Below are positions 51,506 through 58,867 of a stretch of 64,000 nucleotides of DNA, one piece after another. The translations under genes and the position numbers were made by a program. The notes beneath the pieces were generated by a model. That model was not told the DNA's origin and made no database searches. It saw only the letters and a list, made by a program, of their open reading frames with translations. Numbering within the stretch: position 1 is the first letter of the stretch; each line of letters starts with the position of its first letter. This DNA comes from Syntrophus sp963665935. Lineage in GTDB: Bacteria; Desulfobacterota; Syntrophia; Syntrophales; Syntrophaceae. The DNA lies in assembly GCA_963665935.1 (NCBI GenBank), contig OY762510.1:3100001-3164000 (forward strand), read 5' to 3'.

Positions 51506-52114
51506 TTAATAATCGAGTTTAACTTCAGGCGTTATATCAATAGCAGGCTGATATCTTCCGGCTTCTCTACCACTAAGGTGTATGATGGATATGAAAGCGT
51601 CATGGTCCGTAGTAGCAATGATGTCAGATTTAAAAATGTCTTCTGCATAGAATGGAACAACAGAAAGCAATTGTTTGACCGCTTCTTTAATGTGGATTTT
51701 CTGAGCCTCGTTATAGTCATATTTTGTCTCAGCCACGTGCAACATCCATGGGAATAACCTGACAAAACGCATTAAAGCGATACCCGTTGCTGATGGTGAT
51801 GCATTTCCATTTTTCCATTTAGTGAGCGTTCGTTGAGGTATTCCTAACGCTCTTTCGATGCCTGACATGCTGATCTTGTGATTTGCAAAATCGTGCAAGA
51901 TATTCTCAATGCTTCTTTGTTTTAACAGTTTATATGTATCTTCTAGAATTTCTTCGTTTTCATTAAAAAAGTCACCGCGAGAGCCGCAAACGGAACACAC
52001 GATTTCATGCGTTTCAACAGTCGCCGTACCTCCAAAAGGTTCTTCAAGAATTACATCTACTTTTTCATCTTTAATGTCAGAAGATCCGCATACTGGGCAT
52101 AGTCGTTCTGTCAT
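51506..52114 (-). CDS. Zinc-finger/HTH regulator, MqsA-antitoxin-like
   Basis: A 202-residue protein. The N-terminal 50 residues have two CxxC pairs ('RLCPVCGSSDI' and 'EIVCSVCGSRGDF') in the layout of MqsA-type zinc domains. An XRE-like helix-turn-helix follows at about 70-115 ('MSGIERALGIPQRTLTKWKNGNASPSATGIALMRFV'). The C-terminal half is unassigned. Its start overlaps the stop of the 127-residue gene upstream (ATGA). Together they look like a toxin-antitoxin pair, with this protein as the DNA-binding antitoxin. The pairing is inferred from order, coupling and fold only. Confidence 0.7.
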   Translation of the reverse strand: MTERLCPVCGSSDIKDEKVDVILEEPFGGTATVETHEIVCSVCGSRGDFFNENEEILEDTYKLLKQRSIENILHDFANHKISMSGIERALGIPQRTLTKWKNGNASPSATGIALMRFVRLFPWMLHVAETKYDYNEAQKIHIKEAVKQLLSVVPFYAEDIFKSDIIATTDHDAFISIIHLSGREAGRYQPAIDITPEVKLDY

Positions 52115-52494
52115 GTTTTTTTCTCCTCTATCAGCCCGGCTCTTCCAAGCGCATCAAACATCGTCATGTTTGTATTCGTTGAAAGGTGGAAAGACTTAAT
52201 GATCCAATTTTCTCGATTCCGCATGAAAGCAATATACCCTAATTTGCCTAAGGTCCGGAATTCATAACTATCAACCATAATAGGGTTATTTTTGTCAGGA
52301 TTTGATTCCCATGCTTTACAATTAATAAAACGCAGGTTCTCTAAGCCGTCATTAGAAATAAATTCCAATATTTGAGGTTTATTGTTGAGGTTGAAGATTT
52401 TTCGTGCATCATTGGTAACATTATTAATAAGGTAAATATTCCTCTGGTTACATTCACATGCTTTTTTAAATTTGAAGAAATCATAATAAGGCAT
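52111..52494 (-). CDS. Small protein paired with the zinc-finger HTH regulator (possible toxin)
   Basis: A 127-residue protein with no signal peptide. It opens 'MPYYDFFKFKKACECNQRNIYLINNVTNDARKIFNL' and ends with Lys-rich residues. It resembles no family I can name. Its reading frame overlaps the regulator's start by four bases. GAGGTAAG precedes the ATG. By position it could be the toxin or effector of a toxin-antitoxin pair; the gene order (effector first, regulator second) is that of MqsR-MqsA. Confidence 0.55.
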   Translation of the reverse strand: MPYYDFFKFKKACECNQRNIYLINNVTNDARKIFNLNNKPQILEFISNDGLENLRFINCKAWESNPDKNNPIMVDSYEFRTLGKLGYIAFMRNRENWIIKSFHLSTNTNMTMFDALGRAGLIEEKKT

Positions 52495-53131
52495 TCTTAC
52501 CTCAATTTCAATATATTTATACTTATAGTATAAATATATTCTAATTTATGATCTATTCTAAAAATATTCTCCGCGATACCAATGTTATTATGCTATTAAA
52601 CGTTTAATGCAAAAAGCGGTCATCTCCACGGAGATAATAAAAATTCTTTAATAATTAATTTACATAAATCATCTAGCCTTTATGTAAATTAATCCTAGTT
52701 GCATCCACATTAAGGGTTTAGAGCATCATCGCAACAGACTGCTTCCCCATTTTTTACAACACATACCTCGAAATAATGAGAACAGCAACCACGACGGTTT
52801 TCTTCAGACTGTTTTTATGATCAAGTTGCGACAGCTTCTATCTTTCTTTATTGTATTATTCTGTTGGTTCAGCACAGGCAACTCCAGAAACAATATGGTC
52901 ATTAATTAAAATCACGATAATAGTTAACATTTTTATAATAAGTTCTTTTCATTCATAGCTTTGGTATCAAATCAACTACCTTACCAATCACCTTGAATTC
53001 TACCTTGCTGCCTTTTCCGTCCATGGTTCAATCGGAGCCCGCCTCGTATAAACTAATATTTCATATATCTACCGAATTATCTTTCCGGCGGTCTTTTAAA
53101 ATTCTCCTCTCTTTATAAATTTTCAAGTCAA
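52495..53131. other. AT-rich gene-free region with a perfect inverted repeat
   Basis: No complete gene is visible in these 637 bp. A 14-bp perfect inverted repeat occupies 52655-52692. A short minus-strand frame (52953-53024) encodes 23 residues that look like the tail of a LexA/CI-type repressor ('KVEFKVIGKVVDLIPKL'), probably a remnant. The region lies between the toxin-antitoxin-like pair and the repressor. Confidence 0.6.
52655..52692. repeat. Perfect 14-bp inverted repeat
   Basis: TTAATTTACATAAA (52655-52668) and its exact complement (52679-52692) with a 10-nt loop. It is AT-rich and lacks a GC core, so it is more likely a protein-binding site or a replication-associated element than a terminator. 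Confidence 0.65.
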
Positions 53132-53635
53132 TTAAAACCCCCACGTCCCCGTTTCCGGTCCCCCCAGATCGGCGTCGGTCTCCTCCGGATCGCCGGTCTG
53201 GGAATGGGAGTTTTTTTCCGTTTCCTTCTTGGGGCCTAATTGCTGTTTTAATTCATCCAGTGTTGCTTTTATCTCTCTTTGCTCCTCTATCTCAGCTTCA
53301 CGCTCTTTAAGTTTCTGGGCATATAGTATCAGGTCACGTTTAAGGCTTTCGTGTTTTCCTTCGAGGATATCTAATATGTCCTGTGGAATTGCGATGGTTG
53401 TGTCTTTTCCCATACCGGTCATCAACCATTCCATTGATTTGCCAATCTGAACAGATATCTTATGAAGCGTGTCTCCTGCAGGTATGGCTCCATGTTTCAA
53501 ATATTTCGTTACCATCCAAGGGGTTGTGCCTATTTTTTTGGCAAAAGCAGTCTTTTTCCGATCTTCAATAAAAAGAGCAAGGCGTTCACCAAAGCCTTCA
53601 TAATCTGTATTATCTACTTTAGTTGTGTTTTTCAT
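53132..53635 (-). CDS. Prophage repressor (CI-like, without protease domain)
   Basis: A 167-residue protein. The N-terminal 80 residues form a helix-turn-helix domain ('ERLALFIEDRKKTAFAKKIGTTPWMVTKYLKHGAIPAGDTLHKIS') of the CI type. A long coiled coil (about 95-140, rich in Glu, Lys and Arg) probably mediates dimerisation, and the tail is acidic and Pro/Gly-rich. There is no S24 auto-cleavage domain, so induction must work differently from lambda. The start ATG at 53635 lacks a ribosome-binding site, suggesting a leaderless message. It is transcribed divergently from the Cro-like gene, the standard switch layout. Confidence 0.82.
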   Translation of the reverse strand: MKNTTKVDNTDYEGFGERLALFIEDRKKTAFAKKIGTTPWMVTKYLKHGAIPAGDTLHKISVQIGKSMEWLMTGMGKDTTIAIPQDILDILEGKHESLKRDLILYAQKLKEREAEIEEQREIKATLDELKQQLGPKKETEKNSHSQTGDPEETDADLGGPETGTWGF

Positions 53636-53663
53636 TGACTACTCTACTTTAGTTGTGTATTAT
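53613..53663. promoter_or_regulatory. Switch region: rightward promoter and two operator copies
   Basis: TCTACTTTAGTTGTGT occurs at 53613-53628, inside the first codons of the repressor, and again at 53643-53658, exactly 30 bp apart. The second copy overlaps a rightward promoter: TTGACT (53635-53640), a 17-bp spacer and TATTAT (53658-53663), followed by the Cro-like gene. The core ACTTTAGT is palindromic apart from its centre. A third copy lies in the leftward promoter at 50898-50926. They are probable repressor/Cro binding sites. Confidence 0.78.
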
Positions 53664-53669
53664 TTCCAC

Positions 53670-53864
53670 ATGAATGAACTCAGACACGAATTTAAAAAAA
53701 AGCGGCTGGCCTTAAAGATGTCTCAAGCGGAGCTTGCTAAACACCTCAATCGGAACCGCGACCACGTAAAAGATATTGAAAGAGGGTGGAAGCACCTACG
53801 TGCTGAGGATTATCTGATCCTCGAAGAATTGTATCAAGCACGCTTTCCCTCCGCACTCCATTAA
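53670..53864 (+). CDS. Cro-like HTH regulator
   Basis: A 64-residue protein made of one XRE-type helix-turn-helix ('LRHEFKKKRLALKMSQAELAKHLNRNRDHVKDIERGWKHLRAEDYLILEELY'). It begins at ATG 53670, seven bp after the -10 box of the rightward promoter, so its message is nearly leaderless. It is divergent from the repressor. As a Cro-like protein it should antagonise the repressor at the shared operators and favour lytic growth. The earlier in-frame start at 53625 would lie upstream of the promoter and is rejected. Confidence 0.82.
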   Translation: MNELRHEFKKKRLALKMSQAELAKHLNRNRDHVKDIERGWKHLRAEDYLILEELYQARFPSALH

Positions 53865-53915
53865 GGAAGCAGTGACATTAAGGGAACTATTATTTCCTGA
53901 TCGTAAAGGTGAATC

Positions 53916-54194
53916 ATGAAACATCCTATTCATTGGTCTGACTGTGCAGTTAATAACGGTCCCGCTTATAAACCCGGTCCCTGCGACTGCGGAGCTGTTA
54001 AAGCTCACAAAAGATGGTGGACATACCTCTATCACCTCGTTTGTATCCGGTTCGCGGCAAGGAAAATGTTTCTTGGGTCAAAGTTAGCCCTCTTATGCTG
54101 TCGATTGTCATCATTCTCCAATCCGGCACTTTGCCCGAAGAACTACCCCCGCGAACTTGATAACAGCGAATCGCCTCATTGCCGGCGGTCGTAA
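53916..54194 (+). CDS. Small phage protein with CxC motif
   Basis: The first part, 'HWSDCAVNNGPAYKPGPCDCGAVKAHKRWW', matches a motif common to small phage early proteins ('DCA..N.PAY..GPCDCG'), so the gene is likely real; GGTGAATC precedes the ATG. The full frame gives 92 residues, but the last ~60 are Cys- and Arg-rich and run antisense to the WYL-like gene on the other strand. The true C-terminus may be shorter or altered by recombination. Function unknown. Confidence 0.5.
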   Translation: MKHPIHWSDCAVNNGPAYKPGPCDCGAVKAHKRWWTYLYHLVCIRFAARKMFLGSKLALLCCRLSSFSNPALCPKNYPRELDNSESPHCRRS

Positions 54195-54291
54195 TACCGT
54201 AGCAATGAGGCTCAACAACGCGTGCATAACCGTCATAGGTGAAAGATAGTAACCGTTTTTCTTTAATGGCCGTTACGATTGTCTGATTCAT
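53998..54291 (-). CDS. WYL-like small protein
   Basis: A 97-residue protein, 'MNQTIVTAIKEKRLLSFTYDGYARVVEPHCYGITTAGNEAIRCYQVRGGS', with the pattern of a WYL ligand-binding domain ('I..A....L.F.Y.g..R.VEP...g'). It has no DNA-binding domain, so it could be a free-standing sensor or modulator. The ATG at 54291 has AAAGGAAATCGTCT upstream; a reading from 54441 adds 50 unconserved residues. It overlaps the preceding plus-strand gene antisense by about 200 bp. Confidence 0.72.
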   Translation of the reverse strand: MNQTIVTAIKEKRLLSFTYDGYARVVEPHCYGITTAGNEAIRCYQVRGGSSSGKVPDWRMMTIDSIRGLTLTQETFSLPRTGYKRGDRGMSTIFCEL

Positions 54292-54452
54292 AGACGATTT
54301 CCTTTCACATGAGTAATAATCGGGAAAATCAACCCGCCGCACCAAGCAGGCCACTGGCGGAGCTGTAACCTTACGGGAACTGCTTTTCCCGGACCAGGAA
54401 TCAAAATCTTGAGCATGCGGTTCCTTGACCAGCAAGGTCATTTTTGATCCTG

Positions 54453-54713
54453 CTAAGATTGCTCTTTAAATAACAATTCGATTTGCTCAAGAAGACTGGC
54501 CTTATGAAGCTTATAGGTAGCCTGAAATAAGACATCCTCGTCATCGGTCGGCTTTAAAGACCGAAGGCCATCAAGTAGCGCTTGCCGGTCAATGCCCGGT
54601 TGTTGAGCCAGAAGACAGAAAGCATCACGAAGGAATGTAGCCATAGCGGAAGAGGAGTGTAGGAACGTTTCAGCGGCTCTTTTTATCGATTCATTTATTT
54701 CTTCATCGGTCAA
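54453..54713 (-). CDS. Small acidic phage protein
   Basis: An 86-residue, Leu/Glu-rich, mostly helical protein ('ESIKRAAETFLHSSSAMATFLRDAFCLLAQQPGIDRQALLDGL'). It would start with TTG at 54711-54713, with GGAGGGAATAAGAA upstream, a strong site that supports the unusual start. No family recognised. Confidence 0.5.
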   Translation of the reverse strand: MTDEEINESIKRAAETFLHSSSAMATFLRDAFCLLAQQPGIDRQALLDGLRSLKPTDDEDVLFQATYKLHKASLLEQIELLFKEQS

Positions 54714-54796
54714 TTCTTATTCCCTCCGTTGGGAATGAAAAAATCGGAATGTCTGATCAAACTGACAATGCCGGACTGAAGTCTCAATACGGTCGA

Positions 54797-55102
54797 CTAT
54801 GAATTGTAATGCTTTATATCGTGCTTGATCTTTTCAACCACACCATTTTCTTCGAGCGTTTTGACGATTGTATGGAACTGGTTTGCAAGGCTCAAAAACG
54901 ATTCTGGTGTCATGGCCAACCTGCATACCGGGTATCTTCGTGCGGTCGGCTTGCCCTTCGATTTTAAAGGGTCCATTCGCGTTACACAGAGTTCGATACG
55001 TGCACTATCTCCATCAAAGGATACTGACTTAACGGAGTCGACGAATGTTTCAAGAACATCAGGAAGATCAACATAGCGAACTTGTTCCTCTGGTAGTTTC
55101 AT
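54797..55102 (-). CDS. DUF3467-like small protein
   Basis: A 101-residue protein. 'RYVDLPDVLETFVDSVKSVSFDGDSARIELCVTRMDP' followed by 'RYPVCRLAMTPESFLSLANQFHTIV' is the pattern of a small family similar to DUF3467, a beta-rich domain of unknown function found in proteobacteria and phages. GGAGAAGCAGC precedes the ATG. It is leftward in a region where neighbouring early genes are rightward. Confidence 0.65.
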   Translation of the reverse strand: MKLPEEQVRYVDLPDVLETFVDSVKSVSFDGDSARIELCVTRMDPLKSKGKPTARRYPVCRLAMTPESFLSLANQFHTIVKTLEENGVVEKIKHDIKHYNS

Positions 55103-55181
55103 GCTGCTTCTCCAATTGGTTGGTATTTTTTAATGGCTCCTTTGGGGAGCGGCTTTTCCCTGATACTGAGGTGAAGTAATA

Positions 55182-55526
55182 ATGACCCGTTTCGACTTAT
55201 CTATAGCATTAAACGCTCTCGGTTCTGAGATTAGCCGGATTGATGACACGCCAACCAACTCCAAGTTTCTTATCCCCATGAAACATGCTTGGCTTCGGAT
55301 CAATCATTTCCTGGTTAAAACCTCCAGTTGTCCGCCTCAAGAATCTCACGCAACAATTGAGACGCTATTGTCTCTGCCGGAAGGCCACGCGTTAAGCCCT
55401 GGTTGGCTGCCTTGCCATAAGTTACCGATACAACACCATTTGCTGCCGTGTATTCGGCCAGATGACGTATGCCATTGTGCTCAACTTCTACAGTGTAACT
55501 TGGATGAGTGTGACCTTTTTTCATAA
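55182..55526 (+). CDS. Uncertain small ORF, possibly truncated
   Basis: A 114-codon frame with a fair ribosome-binding site (AGGTGAAG) before the ATG. Only the first ~45 residues ('TRFDLSIALNALGSEISRIDDTPTNSKFLIPMKHAWLRINHFL') look protein-like; the rest runs antisense to a better candidate gene at 55315-55524. It may be a short real gene whose 3' end was replaced. Confidence 0.3.
   Translation: MTRFDLSIALNALGSEISRIDDTPTNSKFLIPMKHAWLRINHFLVKTSSCPPQESHATIETLLSLPEGHALSPGWLPCHKLPIQHHLLPCIRPDDVCHCAQLLQCNLDECDLFS
55315..55524 (-). CDS. Small phage protein, unknown
   Basis: A 69-residue protein, 'HPSYTVEVEHNGIRHLAEYTAANGVVSVTYGKAANQGLTRGLPAETIASQLLREILE', with a beta-strand-rich first half and a helical end. 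The ATG at 55524 has no clear ribosome-binding site. The amino-acid pattern looks more like a real protein than the overlapping plus-strand frame. Family unknown. Confidence 0.45.
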   Translation of the reverse strand: MKKGHTHPSYTVEVEHNGIRHLAEYTAANGVVSVTYGKAANQGLTRGLPAETIASQLLREILEADNWRF

Positions 55527-55552
55527 ACACTTTTTATTAACACAGGTTTCCA

Positions 55553-55795
55553 ATGGAAACAAGCAACCACTCAGCTAATTACAGCATTTTAGCATCCGTC
55601 GTTCCTCCGTTAACCAGGCAGGAGCGTCTTAAATTTTTAATATCTTTCGGATGGAAGTCTATCCGTAAATTTTCAACTTATCTTAAAATCAGTCATTCCG
55701 CACTTAATGCCTGTTTGAAACATCCGGAAAAGTATCCTGAAGTTCACCGGAAGGTTGTCGGCGCTCTTGGTTTTGACCCATGGGAAATAAAGTAA
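55553..55795 (+). CDS. Small HTH-like phage regulator
   Basis: An 80-residue protein with a probable helix-turn-helix ('KFLISFGWKSIRKFSTYLKISHSALNACLKHPEKYPEVHRKVVGALGFDPWEIK'). It begins the rightward early operon after the mixed-orientation block. The next gene starts 28 bp downstream. Similar small HTH proteins act as early phage activators or replication regulators. Confidence 0.55.
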   Translation: METSNHSANYSILASVVPPLTRQERLKFLISFGWKSIRKFSTYLKISHSALNACLKHPEKYPEVHRKVVGALGFDPWEIK

Positions 55796-55823
55796 CGATC
55801 ATCATGATTGGAGGATAACGGAC

Positions 55824-56129
55824 ATGGGGGACAACATCAAACAAAATAGATTGTGCGGTATTGAGGCAACAATGAAGGCGATTTTATTCAGCGATTTGCT
55901 TCAGGATATGGTCAGCAAAAACGGAATCACAACCCTTGCCAATGAAGTAGGAATGGATGCTGGGGCGCTCAGCAATTTCAAAAATGGAAAAGGGACAATC
56001 AGTCTGAAGAACCTTGAAAAGCTTCTCAAATATGCGGATGTCGTCATGATCTCCAGAGACCGCTACCGGAGAATGATGGAAATGCCGATCACGATGAGCG
56101 AATTTCTCAAGGACTCGCTTGGATGGTGA
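55824..56129 (+). CDS. HTH regulator, phage CII-like
   Basis: A 101-residue protein whose middle has the CII-type DNA-binding motif 'LLQDMVSKNGITTLANEVGMDAGALSNFKNGKGTISLKNLEKLLKYADVVMI'. In lambda-like phages CII decides for lysogeny by activating the repressor. TTGGAGGATAACGG precedes the ATG. Position after the Cro-like gene and before the replication genes fits a cII slot. Assignment by fold and position only. Confidence 0.6.
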   Translation: MGDNIKQNRLCGIEATMKAILFSDLLQDMVSKNGITTLANEVGMDAGALSNFKNGKGTISLKNLEKLLKYADVVMISRDRYRRMMEMPITMSEFLKDSLGW

Positions 56130-56175
56130 TCAGCACCAATAAAATAGACGAAAGTTGACAGGAGGATCGAAGAAT

Positions 56176-56631
56176 ATGGCACTGGTAAAAAAGAAGGAAG
56201 AATCAGTCTCGCAGAAAAAAAAGAAGGGGCCTGGGCCTGAGGTAAAAAAGGGAAAGGCCAAAAAGCCACAGGCAGAAGGCAAAAATGATGAAAAAGGGAA
56301 AGAAATTACATGCAGGAAAACAGACTGCGAGCTTTTCGATGCCACTTTCACAGGCAACTGCCTAACGGGTCCAGTTCAGGAAGGCGAGTGCCCATCTTAC
56401 ATGAAGGCCGAGGGATTGCCGAAAGTAGAAAGCTCCTTGATGGTCGGAAGCGTTTTAACGGTCCCAATGGACAGGGAACTTGGATTGACGGATTGGCTGA
56501 TGACCTTACCAAATTCCAAAATGCGGCTGATCGGGGCACTCATCAAGAACATGCTCGAATGCCAGATGGATCTGGCCCGGCATCCTCTCACTAAAAAGGC
56601 GGAATCTCAGGAATCGAGGGAGGCGGCGTGA
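56176..56631 (+). CDS. Lys-rich, cysteine-containing phage early protein
   Basis: A 151-residue protein. The first 45 residues are strongly basic ('KKKEESVSQKKKKGPGPEVKKGKAKKPQ'), the middle has a cysteine cluster ('ITCRKTDCELFDATFTGNCLTGPVQEGECPSY') that could bind zinc, and the end is helical. The ATG at 56176 follows ACAGGAGGATCG. It overlaps the next gene by four bases. Nucleic-acid binding is plausible; family unknown. Confidence 0.6.
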   Translation: MALVKKKEESVSQKKKKGPGPEVKKGKAKKPQAEGKNDEKGKEITCRKTDCELFDATFTGNCLTGPVQEGECPSYMKAEGLPKVESSLMVGSVLTVPMDRELGLTDWLMTLPNSKMRLIGALIKNMLECQMDLARHPLTKKAESQESREAA

Positions 56632-56939
56632 TGCAAGGAACTGAAAACACGCAGGTTGAAATAACGGATGATGTAATACAGGTCCTGTCTGGTAATATCG
56701 AAAAACTGCTACTGGAAAAAAGAGAAGGGATTGCTTTCGCTTTCCGGAAAATTCCCGGCGGATTGAAGATTTCTATCGCAGTTGAACTTGATGAAACAGC
56801 AGATGGAATTCTTACAAATTATTCTGTTTCATACCCGATGGAACCAAAACCGGAAAGTCAGCTTAAGGAAAAGGTTGTAAAAAAGCATCTTATCAACCTG
56901 AAACAGGGAGACTTTTTCGAAGGGGGATACAATGCCTGA
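56628..56939 (+). CDS. Small phage early protein, unknown
   Basis: A 103-residue protein with overlapping GTG (56628) and ATG (56631) starts at the stop of the previous gene. The sequence 'QVEITDDVIQVLSGNIEKLLLEKREGIAFAFRKIPGGLKISIAVEL' is beta-rich. It overlaps the start of the resolvase gene by eight bases, so three early genes are translationally linked. No family recognised. Confidence 0.55.
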   Translation: MMQGTENTQVEITDDVIQVLSGNIEKLLLEKREGIAFAFRKIPGGLKISIAVELDETADGILTNYSVSYPMEPKPESQLKEKVVKKHLINLKQGDFFEGGYNA

Positions 56940-57369
56940 AATCATTGTATCAATCCCTGGAACTCCAATCGCCAAAAAACGTCCCCGATTTGCCCGGAAG
57001 GGTAAGTTTGTCCAAACTTACAGCGACCAGGAAACGGAAGAGGGGAAGTGGCTATCTCTCTTCATGGCTTCCCTGGATCGTGCCACAATCTCAGATCGTC
57101 CAATCATCAAAAAAGGTATTCCTGTCATCCTTTCCTGTAATTTCGTAATGCCGGTCATTTCATCAATGTCAAAAAGGACCGTAAGGGAAATCGAAGCCGG
57201 CCGGGAAATTCTTCATGTAAAGAAGCCTGATTGCGACAATTGCCTGAAGTTCGTCAAGGACTGCCTGAACAGTATTGCATGGGCCGATGATTCACAGGTG
57301 GCAAAAGTGGAAGCAAAGAAGTTTTACGGCGTCGAAGCACGAACGGAAATAACGATCAGGTGGGAGTAA
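56932..57369 (+). CDS. rusA: RusA-type Holliday-junction resolvase
   Basis: A 145-residue endonuclease. 'IPGTPIAKKRPRFARKGKFVQTYSD' is the conserved start, and 'HVKKPDCDNCLKFVKDCLNSIAWADDSQV' carries the metal-binding aspartates D100, D102 and D119/D120. RusA resolves four-way DNA junctions as dimers, which phages use for recombination and packaging of branched DNA. It overlaps the gene before it and the replication gene follows directly. Confidence 0.92.
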   Translation: MPEIIVSIPGTPIAKKRPRFARKGKFVQTYSDQETEEGKWLSLFMASLDRATISDRPIIKKGIPVILSCNFVMPVISSMSKRTVREIEAGREILHVKKPDCDNCLKFVKDCLNSIAWADDSQVAKVEAKKFYGVEARTEITIRWE

Positions 57370-57371
57370 AC

Positions 57372-58343
57372 TTGAACACCGATATCAGAGTTTCAATAGG
57401 GCTCACCACTCACCCAAAGACGATAAAATTAATGCGTCGGTGCGGTGATCGAGCCTTTTTTTCTCTGATAAGCCTATGGCTTTGGGCTGCGCAGTTCCGG
57501 CCAGATGGTGTGCTTTCTGGAATGGATCAGGAAGATATTGAGATATCGGCAGGGTGGCAAGGCGAAACGGGAAAGTTTTCCAGCGAATTGATTGCTCTGC
57601 ATTTCATTGATGAGGCCGATGGTGTTTATTGCCTTCATGACTGGGCGGAGCACAATTCATGGGCCGCAAAGGCTGAGGAGCGTGGCGACCAGGCCAGATT
57701 TTCACGATTGGCCAGAACAAATCCGGAACTTTACGAAAAGTTAAAGAGCCAAGGAATATCATCTATCTCGAAAGAAGATTATGAACGGTTAACAACGAAC
57801 GTTCAACGACCGAAGAACGAACGTAAAACGAGAGAAGAACGAAAAGATACGAAACGTTTTACCCCTGCTCCTGCTCCTTCTCCTACTCCAAACGTAATAA
57901 AAAGCAAAGAGGAAGGGGGTGTGGGGGAAACCAAGACGCCTCAAAAACCACCTGTTGATAACTCGCCAAAAGAGCTTTTTCAAAAACAGGAAAAAAGCAA
58001 ACCCCTCAAAGAGCTATTCTCTAAAGTCCTTGAACGGTGGCCGGTTAACCGTGACTGTAACTGGTACCTATGGCTGCAACTACACAACCGGTCACATCCA
58101 GAAGCAATAATTCACACTTTCGAAAGCCTGCTCAAGCATGGTGATACGGTTGAAAACCCGATCGCATACTGCAACCGGGTCATACTCATGGAAAACCAGA
58201 ATTACAACGCACGAGATCATGAAACCGAGACCGCGAATAAAAGGGCGTCCAAGACGGAAGCGGCCCAAGCAATGGCGCATATCGGTGAGATATTGAGTTT
58301 GATAGGAGGCAAAGAAAACCTGCATGAAGGAGAACAGCGTTAA
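57372..58343 (+). CDS. Phage replication organiser (DnaT/O-protein-like)
   Basis: About 323 residues starting at TTG 57372, preceded by GGTGGGAGTAAAC just after the rusA stop; a GTG at 57360 is the alternative. The N-terminal winged-helix part, 'RVSIGLTTHPKTIKLMRRCGDRAFFSLISLWLWAAQFRPDGVLSGM', is the usual phage replication-initiation domain. A Pro/Lys/Thr-rich linker covers 155-215. A C-terminal domain, 'LFSKVLERWPVNRDCNWYLWLQLHNRSHPEAIIHTFESLLKH', is DnaT-like. It would bind the phage origin and recruit the host helicase; no DnaC-like loader follows. Confidence 0.8.
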   Translation: MNTDIRVSIGLTTHPKTIKLMRRCGDRAFFSLISLWLWAAQFRPDGVLSGMDQEDIEISAGWQGETGKFSSELIALHFIDEADGVYCLHDWAEHNSWAAKAEERGDQARFSRLARTNPELYEKLKSQGISSISKEDYERLTTNVQRPKNERKTREERKDTKRFTPAPAPSPTPNVIKSKEEGGVGETKTPQKPPVDNSPKELFQKQEKSKPLKELFSKVLERWPVNRDCNWYLWLQLHNRSHPEAIIHTFESLLKHGDTVENPIAYCNRVILMENQNYNARDHETETANKRASKTEAAQAMAHIGEILSLIGGKENLHEGEQR

Positions 58344-58572
58344 GGATCTGTTTGCTGAACTGGAGAAGGAGCTTCCCCCAATTGTCTTCAGGAATTGGAA
58401 GGACTGGAAAAAATATATTCCATATTCGCCAAGAACTTTGGCCAATATGGACAGTCTCGGAACAGGTCCCGATGAGAGGGTCAAAGTCGGGAGGGTGGTC
58501 GGTTACCCGCGTGAAAGCATGATGCGATTTCTTAAAGCCAATTCCAGTTTTACTGCAAAACAAAGGGAGTAA
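58324..58572 (+). CDS. AlpA-type small HTH protein
   Basis: An 82-residue protein. 'KKYIPYSPRTLANMDSLGTGPDERVKVGRVVGYPRESMMRFLKAN' is the compact winged helix of phage AlpA/excisionase-like proteins. Overlaps the end of the replication gene by 20 bp. It is the first of three consecutive small HTH genes. Confidence 0.72.
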   Translation: MKENSVKDLFAELEKELPPIVFRNWKDWKKYIPYSPRTLANMDSLGTGPDERVKVGRVVGYPRESMMRFLKANSSFTAKQRE

Positions 58573-58577
58573 AGCAA

Positions 58578-58817
58578 ATGCCTGTCCATGACAAGCCTAA
58601 GAAACAAATTGAGTCAGATTGCCGAGCGGCTCTTATCCCTCAGGAGGTCGTTGAGCGGTACCCGGAACTCACGAAATCTTTGGGTGCACTGGCAAACTGG
58701 CGCACATAAAAGAAAGGGCCACGTTATTACAAGGTCGGGCGTAAGGTCGTTTATCGACCGGAAGATATCGAGGCTTTTCTTTTTCAAAATCCTGTTCTGA
58801 CCATTGATTCCATATGA
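58578..58817 (+). pseudogene. AlpA-like HTH gene interrupted by TAA
   Basis: From ATG 58578 the frame encodes 'PQEVVERYPELTKSLGALANWRT', then TAA at 58707-58709, then in the same frame 'KKGPRYYKVGRKVVYRPEDIEAFLFQNP' to TGA at 58815-58817. Joined, the two halves make a complete 79-residue winged-helix protein of the type 'LANWR..GKGP.YYKVGRKVVY..EDIEAFL'. One base change therefore separates it from a functional gene. Confidence 0.75.
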
Positions 58818-58867
58818 GACTGATTCAAAGCGAAGAGATCAGGCAAGCTAGGGGAAGCGTGTTAAGC

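Noticed and set aside
52953..53024. Intact small gene on the minus strand
   Set aside because: The 23-residue frame looks only like the tail of a LexA/CI-type repressor with a stop just upstream; treated as a remnant.
53625..53669. Earlier start for the Cro-like gene
   Set aside because: It would begin upstream of the -10 box of the promoter that transcribes the gene.
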